Part shown: positions 58,259-64,000 of the stretch, one piece after another
Numbering within the stretch: position 1 is the stretch's first letter
Layout: every line of letters starts with the position of its first letter
The notes under the pieces: generated by a model
The model's database searches: none
Told to the model about the DNA's origin: nothing
The model's input: only the letters and a program-made list of their open reading frames with translations
Origin: Marchantia polymorpha subsp. ruderalis
Taxonomy: Eukaryota; Streptophyta; Marchantiopsida; Marchantiales; Marchantiaceae
Assembly (NCBI GenBank): GCA_037833965.1
Contig: AP031352.1
Location: 28,150,501-28,214,500, forward strand
Direction of reading: 5' to 3'
Length of the DNA: 64,000 nucleotides
Translations under genes and position numbers: made by a program

Positions 58259-58658
58259 TCATGTTCTATCAACTGAATTTCCCGAAGATCCCAAGTTACT
58301 ACAAGGTAGACGTATTGAATGTTTCTGAAGCAAGTGAGTTGGCGGGTATATGGGGATATTCTGACTGAATAACATCATGACCTGCGTTATGTCGACTGGT
58401 ACACTGTAAGAAGCTGTGCCAGAAGTACGGATGTCCTGCGAGCGCGTTGCTTCAAATAATCTTCCAACCATCCAAGTGGACTGGACTTACTGACGTTCAG
58501 TAGACTATGGAACAGGCATACAGCGAATCAGCACATGCGTATGGAAGTTAAGCACAGGGTGTAGGCATATGCCTGTATGTCGAACAGTATTTTAAGCTCT
58601 GGATCAAACCACTTGGGAGCTCACGCACACAAACTAGAAGAAACCGACATATGATGTC
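58259..58658 (-). pseudogene. Unidentified minus-strand gene or relic, unit 3 (truncated)
   Basis: Only the downstream stretch remains (58471-58259, matching 31658-31374 with several changes), plus part of the preceding one. The array edge at 58658 removes the rest. Confidence 0.35.
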
Positions 58659-59700
58659 CACTAAATCAAAGTGTTTCAGCATATTACAAATATTTTCTAA
58701 TTTTTGTGAATAAATTTTTCAAAATTAATAAATTATTGTGAAATATGAGCTACAATATATGATTAATTTTACTGTACTCTTTGCAACAAGTATTAATCTT
58801 ACTATAATTATATATATATATATATATATATCATTATTATTTGTATGTATATATATCATTTTGTGTCAAATTGTACTATTCAACTTTTTAAATTCAAAAA
58901 GAACTCATACTTTTGGATGAAGAAATAATTTTTAACAAATTTTGACTAATCTTTTACAAATGATACATAGTTTATCCAAAAAGTGAAAATTTTGGATAAA
59001 ATCTTTAAACGTGACTATGTATATACTCAAATAAATTTTTGTAAATATAAAATTCAAAATAAAGAGCTTTTTTATATATATTGTTCATAATACAATGTTT
59101 ACAACATTTGAACCCATGTCAAACAACTTTACATATGTCGAATAACTACCTACTATTTTCATGTAATGTCAAGTGTTTATTCTTCATATGGTCCACACTA
59201 AAATGTCATACAAATGTCATGTGAATTCAAAATTCAGTAACATGTATGTCATCTTGAAACTCCACTCAATACTTTTAAATCGAATAAACTAGAGTGATAA
59301 GATTTTCTCTTTTACCATATAGAATATTTACGTCAATCAATATAAGTTTGACTTTATCAAACAATATAATTTTTTTCAATTTCATAACTTTGATTTCCTA
59401 ATCTCTATCATTATTCATCAAAATTGATTAATTTTATACTTTATGTAAATAATGTGACAAAAAGAAGCATTCTCCAGAATTCATATATCTTTAAATTCTT
59501 TTCTAAATTTCATAAGATTTAAATTTGGCATTGTTATACATTTGATGAAGTTAACTCTGATTAAGGAGTAATTTCATGTGTAACTATTTATAGCTGAAAT
59601 TGATCATCGGTGTTGACTATATGTATCCAGGCTCTGTGTATTACTAGATTGAACGCATAGTATAATATCACAATGTCTTACTCCCGTAGTCGTAGCCCAT
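58659..59700. other. AT-rich unique DNA at the right edge of the array
   Basis: Homology to the tandem units stops at 58658. The sequence is very AT-rich with homopolymer runs. It includes a (TA)n microsatellite at about 58807-58831. No gene is recognised. Confidence 0.6.
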
Positions 59701-61600
59701 GAAGATGAACCATATTATTTTCTATATCTTGTGTTGATGGCTTTATAGACAAAATACTATCACTAACTTTAGTGTTCAAACATGGACATTTTTGCCACAT
59801 TTCAGATAGATTATCTTTTCTTCCTTCAGTACAACATCAAACTAGTTGTTAATACTTTTGGCTCCTTGTATTATACAACAACAATGCTAGACACAATTCT
59901 ATCGAGCTTTCTTGTGAAAATATCAAACTTTTTTGCATGACCTTCTCATCAAATTTCTACATTTTCTTCATTAAATTGTTTCTTTTGAATTAATGTTGTA
60001 GTAGAGCAAGACATAAATCCATTCACTTTTCATGAAAAACAAGCTCTCAGCAATTTCTTCAACAATCTTCATTTTATGCTCAATATCTACTACTTTGACA
60101 ACTTATATGCATGTATTCACATTAATAGCTTTGATAGTGTCCACAACGATTGCGGCTAGAGCCGTTACAGATTCTTCAATGGCAGCGTCATGTTCAGATG
60201 CAGTTGCAAGTGTGTTAGGTGTAGTTGCAAGTATTTTTGTTGTCACTAGCTTGACAAGTTCAGTTGCAGAGTCTTTAACAACTTTGATTGACTCTATCGG
60301 TGCAAATGTAGTACTTGCTTCTGCTTTTTCCGCCCTAGTAGTTGTTGTTGTTATGCTTTCCTATTCACCATGCCAAATCATGACCTAGCTGCTGGCTCAT
60401 CATACTCTTTCTTGGTTTTTTTGCAATGACGTAACCTACTTTGAATCTTCTTCTTTACTTGATTTTATCCCTTTTTCATACTCTTTTGAATCTCTTGTAT
60501 TACCTAATTCTATAGCTTTCTTCGACTCTAAAGAATTTTCAAGATTAGTGTTACGTCTATGTAGGAGATTTGAACTCGATCACCACGTGTCGGTGATATT
60601 TCAACATTTCCATCACCATTCTTTTACTTCCTTCTCCCTCTTTTGCCTCTTCTATGTAACACTAGAGTTTAGATTGAACCTCACTCAAAGATGAATACAT
60701 AAATTATGAAGATGAGAGATATCAACAATGGTTTAACTTTCCATTATATAGCTTTTACCAACAAGTACAATAAGAGAAGATCTCATATCCATCTTTTAAT
60801 CCCTTATAGTGAATTGGAGACATGGCGGAAATACCTAATGAGCACATAAATTGTTCAGATGTCGCTCCCAACTAGCACATTCAATCCTTACCTAACAAGC
60901 ACATGGATTGATGACGTGTCGTTCTCAACTAACATAATCAACTAGCATACGGATTGCTGACGTGACACTATAGATATTCTACTATCATCTACTCTACTCA
61001 ATCTTGAATTGAGGAGATAGATGATGTAATCTCTACTTTAGTTCTAACTAAAAAAAATGATTACGCTCAATCATAAATGTCACTTCTCCGCTTTGAAAGT
61101 TTTATTGTAGCATTATAGTCTTCATTTTACTCTCTTGATTGATGGATGAGTATGTTGTAACATTCTTCGCGAACTAATATTTTTTCTTTAAGTTTTTTTT
61201 GTCTTTGCAACATAGCTTATCTTTACATACCTCTACGTACTTGTCGGCTTCATAAGTACGTCTAGCTTGATAATAAGATTCAACAGTAGTTTTATCATGT
61301 TTAAAGTCTACAACTACTTTTTCATCTCTTTGTTTGATTTTTACGGTAGCTTCACGCTCACTACTCCTATCAACTAACTACTGATTGTTTTGTACCTGTA
61401 CCAATCTTTTAAATTCCAAGTCTCTCATAGCTCTAGTTTTCTCCCTACGCAATGAATATAAATGCATTTTTGCTTTGCCTTGTAGTTTTTTGCTCACTTT
61501 ACCACTTGTTGTAGATAAATTATCTATAACTGGTTTGTTTCACATAACTTTCACCAAGAGTGCGGATTTTCAAATAGTGCATTAGCTTGAATACCATATT
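59700..61600 (-). other. Eroded coding-like sequence of unknown origin
   Basis: The minus strand shows stretches of protein-like sequence, for example about 61560-61205 (with KKLQGKAKMHLYSLRREKT and DFKHDKTTVESYYQARRTYE) and about 60390-60060 (ESIKVVKDSATELVKLVTTK). The plus strand at 60032-60388 is open for 118 codons and hydrophobic, but is likely the shadow of the minus-strand stretch. GC is locally higher than in the surroundings. The family is not recognised and the sequence is broken. Confidence 0.35.
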
Positions 61601-61949
61601 CTTTGTTATGACAAATTTAACTGTGTCATACATTTGTAACGCAATTGCCAAAAGACATGTTGCATAAGATTTCAACATCTCACAAACTATCACTTTCAAA
61701 TATTTTTTTGTTGAAAATCATCAAACTCCTTTCTATGTAAATTTCATATTACATATCACATGAATTAGATCTTTTTATGATCCATTGTTTGATACTAACA
61801 AGTACTTAATGCTCAAAAAACCTGAGTATACTACACATGCATATATATCAAGCAAGAAAAAAAAATAAAAGTAATCTGGTAGCAACCACGCAAACACGTA
61901 TTGAATGTTTTCCAGTACATCAAATTTTTTGAAGATAACAGTTTAAAAA

Positions 61950-62800
61950 TATTGTCATATTCTGGGATTATATTCACAAGGCGATCAATTGTATGAAAGA
62001 AAAGATAGTCGTAAGTGAATAAATATCATGTTGACTTCTTATATTTCAATTCTTCTTGCTTCAAAATTGTTGCCAACAAATGAAGCAGACAAAGCTTGAG
62101 ACAATGGCGAGTACTACTTATCCGCCTCATCAAACTCCGCGCTCCTTGTGCACTACAATCTGGGTCACACTATCACTAGCCTCGTGGATTGATTGTTTTT
62201 CGTAGATGAAATATTTTGATGATTGTAGCTAAAAAAAATGTCATTTTTCAAAATATATTCACAAGGCGGCCAATTTTATGAGAGTAACGGTAATTGCTCG
62301 TGAATGGATGTCTTGTTGCCTGCTTGTAACACAATTCTTTTAACTAAAAATTGTCGTCAATGAATGAAGCAAATAAGGCTTGCAATCATTGCAATGAATA
62401 CATATTTGTCTCATCATCTCTACGTCTTCTGCATTACATGCTCGCTCTCTACTGCTAGTTCCACAGATTGAATGTCCCCTGAAAACAAGAAATTTTGAGT
62501 ATAGTGCTTCAAAAAAGTCGTCATTTTCCAAACTGTACTCACAAGGCGATCAATCGTATGAGAGCAACGGTACTTTTTTCTTAATATATCCCCCGTTGCT
62601 TGCTTTATGTAAAAATATTGTGATCAATGAGTGAAGCATAGAAGTCTCGAAAGCATGACGACTATACTCTATCCGCCACATCAAACTCCGTGCCTTGTGC
62701 ACTATATACTTGCTTCTACTACCACTTGCTCCGACGACAAAGGTTTGCTTCAAATGTGGGCACATAATTGTACTCACATAGCTCCAAAAAATGTAACATT
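61950..62800. repeat. Three degenerate tandem repeats of ~280 bp
   Basis: The landmark word CACAAGGCG appears at 61975, 62260 and 62540, giving periods of 285 and 280. Each unit also shares an ATGAAGCA word, a GCAC/GCATTAC...TGCTC-type middle and a CAAAAAAxTGTCAT-type end. Units are clearly diverged from each other. No gene is seen. Confidence 0.75.
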
Positions 62801-64000
62801 TAATATAAAAATTTGCAAATTTTCAAAACTTAATTCAAAATTTTTTAAATAGTTTTTTTTTCTAACATTCTTCTTATTTTCTGATTTTCCAATTTTTTTT
62901 AAAAAACAAAATATTTCATTAAATATAGTACATGAACATAAAATTATATTTAAAACATTTTATTTTGATGCTAGATTAATCTAATGCCAACGATGAAAAC
63001 TTAAAATTATAATCTTGCTATAATTTATTTTTAATTAATTTTTGTTACCTATTGTGTCTTGTCTATGGTGTCTATTTATTGATTTTTTAATCATAATTAA
63101 ATTTCAATATAAATACATATATATATATGTTTTTTAATTATTCATGAAAAATGAAATAATTTTCTAAAATAAAAATATTTAAGAGAATTTTTTTTCATTT
63201 GTTTGAACACATCCAATAATTTTTTTCATCTTGCATAAAACACTTTTTTAAATACGTTAAAATTATCATTTAGAAACAAATATAAGTTACACAATTTTTC
63301 AAAATTTCAATAATTTAGACTCAAATTTCACAGTGTAAATTTTTTTAAATCAAAAATTGCCAAATTGTTGAATTGTGCTTATTTATTGCTAACTCAAATT
63401 TTGAAAAACTATAAATGAAATTGAAGTAAAATAAGCTCTCATTTAGCTTAACATTTTTAAATGTAATTTAAGCTTACTTTTAGAATACGCTTGTATTCAT
63501 ATTGGGTTAAGAATTATAAATTTTGAAGATCAAACTTTGAATTTTTTATTATTTTTTGTAAAATAATAAAAAATTTGACTTTTCAGTGTTTTAACTTTGA
63601 CATAAATTTTTTCATCAAAAATTTTAACTATAAAATTTCTAGTTTTTTTATAGTAGTTGTTTCAAATTCAATTGTTGAAAGATGAAAATTAATAAATAAT
63701 AAATAATCTGACATGGACAAAAGAAAAATCTTCACTATCATATCAACAACTAAACTGTGATACAAATTCAATTTTTAACAATAAAACAAGTTTTATCATT
63801 TGTGACATAGTCTTATCTTGAAAATGAAATTTAATAAATACTTAAAAGATCATAAACACATCATATGAAAGTTGTATATGCTGATGATAAATAAATAGGC
63901 ACTTCCTCAAAATTTCAGATATTATGTTATCCATGTTATCATTTCAGCTTCAATTTGAAATATTAACTCCTTGATGCTCTTGACACATCATTTATTCAAT
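62800..64000. other. Extremely AT-rich DNA without recognisable features
   Basis: Long runs of A, T and AT-rich words and no open frame of note. I see no gene, repeat ends or RNA gene here. Confidence 0.6.

Larger units (their letters stand above)
45436..58658. repeat. Tandem unit 3 of the ROCO array (right-truncated)
   Basis: Contains ROCO copy 3, an LRR relic and two internal blocks (about 53270-54470 and 55785-57060, offset about 2540). Homology ends at 58658, equivalent to about 31849 in unit 1, and unrelated AT-rich DNA follows. It lacks the equivalent of about 29830-31380 of unit 1 and has a private insertion at 52988-53135. Confidence 0.9.

Noticed and set aside
60032-60388. 118-residue hydrophobic plus-strand frame resembling a secreted or membrane protein
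   Set aside because: The opposite strand is open over much of the same stretch with more natural charged composition; the hydrophobic frame is probably its shadow.
1-64000. CRISPR arrays, bacterial operons, tRNA or rRNA genes
   Set aside because: None seen. Repeats are of retroelement or segmental type, genes have introns, and no tRNA cloverleaf or rRNA motif was recognised by eye, though a dedicated scan was not possible.

Overview
The window looks like nuclear DNA of a land plant, most likely the liverwort Marchantia or a close relative. The reasons are multi-exon genes with GT-AG introns, plant-type Ty3/Gypsy retroelements with tRNA-Asp-like primer sites, plant ROCO (TORNADO1-like LRR-ROC-COR) genes, and an abundant reading frame (16152-18390, with a further part at 7803-8306). 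I recall that reading frame from memory, not from a search, as common among predicted Marchantia polymorpha proteins.

Layout. 1-20010 is a nest of LTR retroelements. A GC-rich outer family lies as inverted arms (228-2960 on +, 6774-19883 on -) around a broken minus-strand Ty3/Gypsy gag-pol remnant (2961-6773). A younger Ty3/Gypsy element (8307-16151) has inserted into the minus-strand reading frame of the outer family; its 860-bp LTRs look identical and it has a 4-5 bp target duplication. Its LTR carries a textbook tetrameric heat-shock element upstream of a TATA box.

20011-58658 is a tandem segmental array of three units with a period of about 12.7 kb. Each unit carries one intact three-exon LRR-ROC-COR gene on the minus strand (stop codons at 20941, 33676 and 46379). 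The genes share exon structure but are mosaic. Copies 1 and 2 are nearly identical over ROC-COR and the C-terminus, whereas copies 1 and 3 are closest over the LRR exon. An acidic 16-residue repeat near the N-terminus is present 2, 4 and 6 times in copies 1, 2 and 3. Between the genes are 6-7 kb blocks holding truncated LRR relics, an internal duplication of about 2.5 kb (units 2 and 3), an unidentified minus-strand gene or relic, and unit-specific insertions and deletions.

58659-64000 is single-copy, very AT-rich DNA. It holds a (TA)n tract, eroded coding-like sequence on the minus strand, and three degenerate tandem repeats of about 280 bp.

How the parts work together: the only confidently functional host genes are the three ROCO genes, predicted multidomain GTPases with LRRs for partner binding. 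The array looks like a recombining receptor-style cluster in which LRR and acidic-repeat segments diversify while the GTPase core is kept. The retroelement nest truncates the array on its left side.
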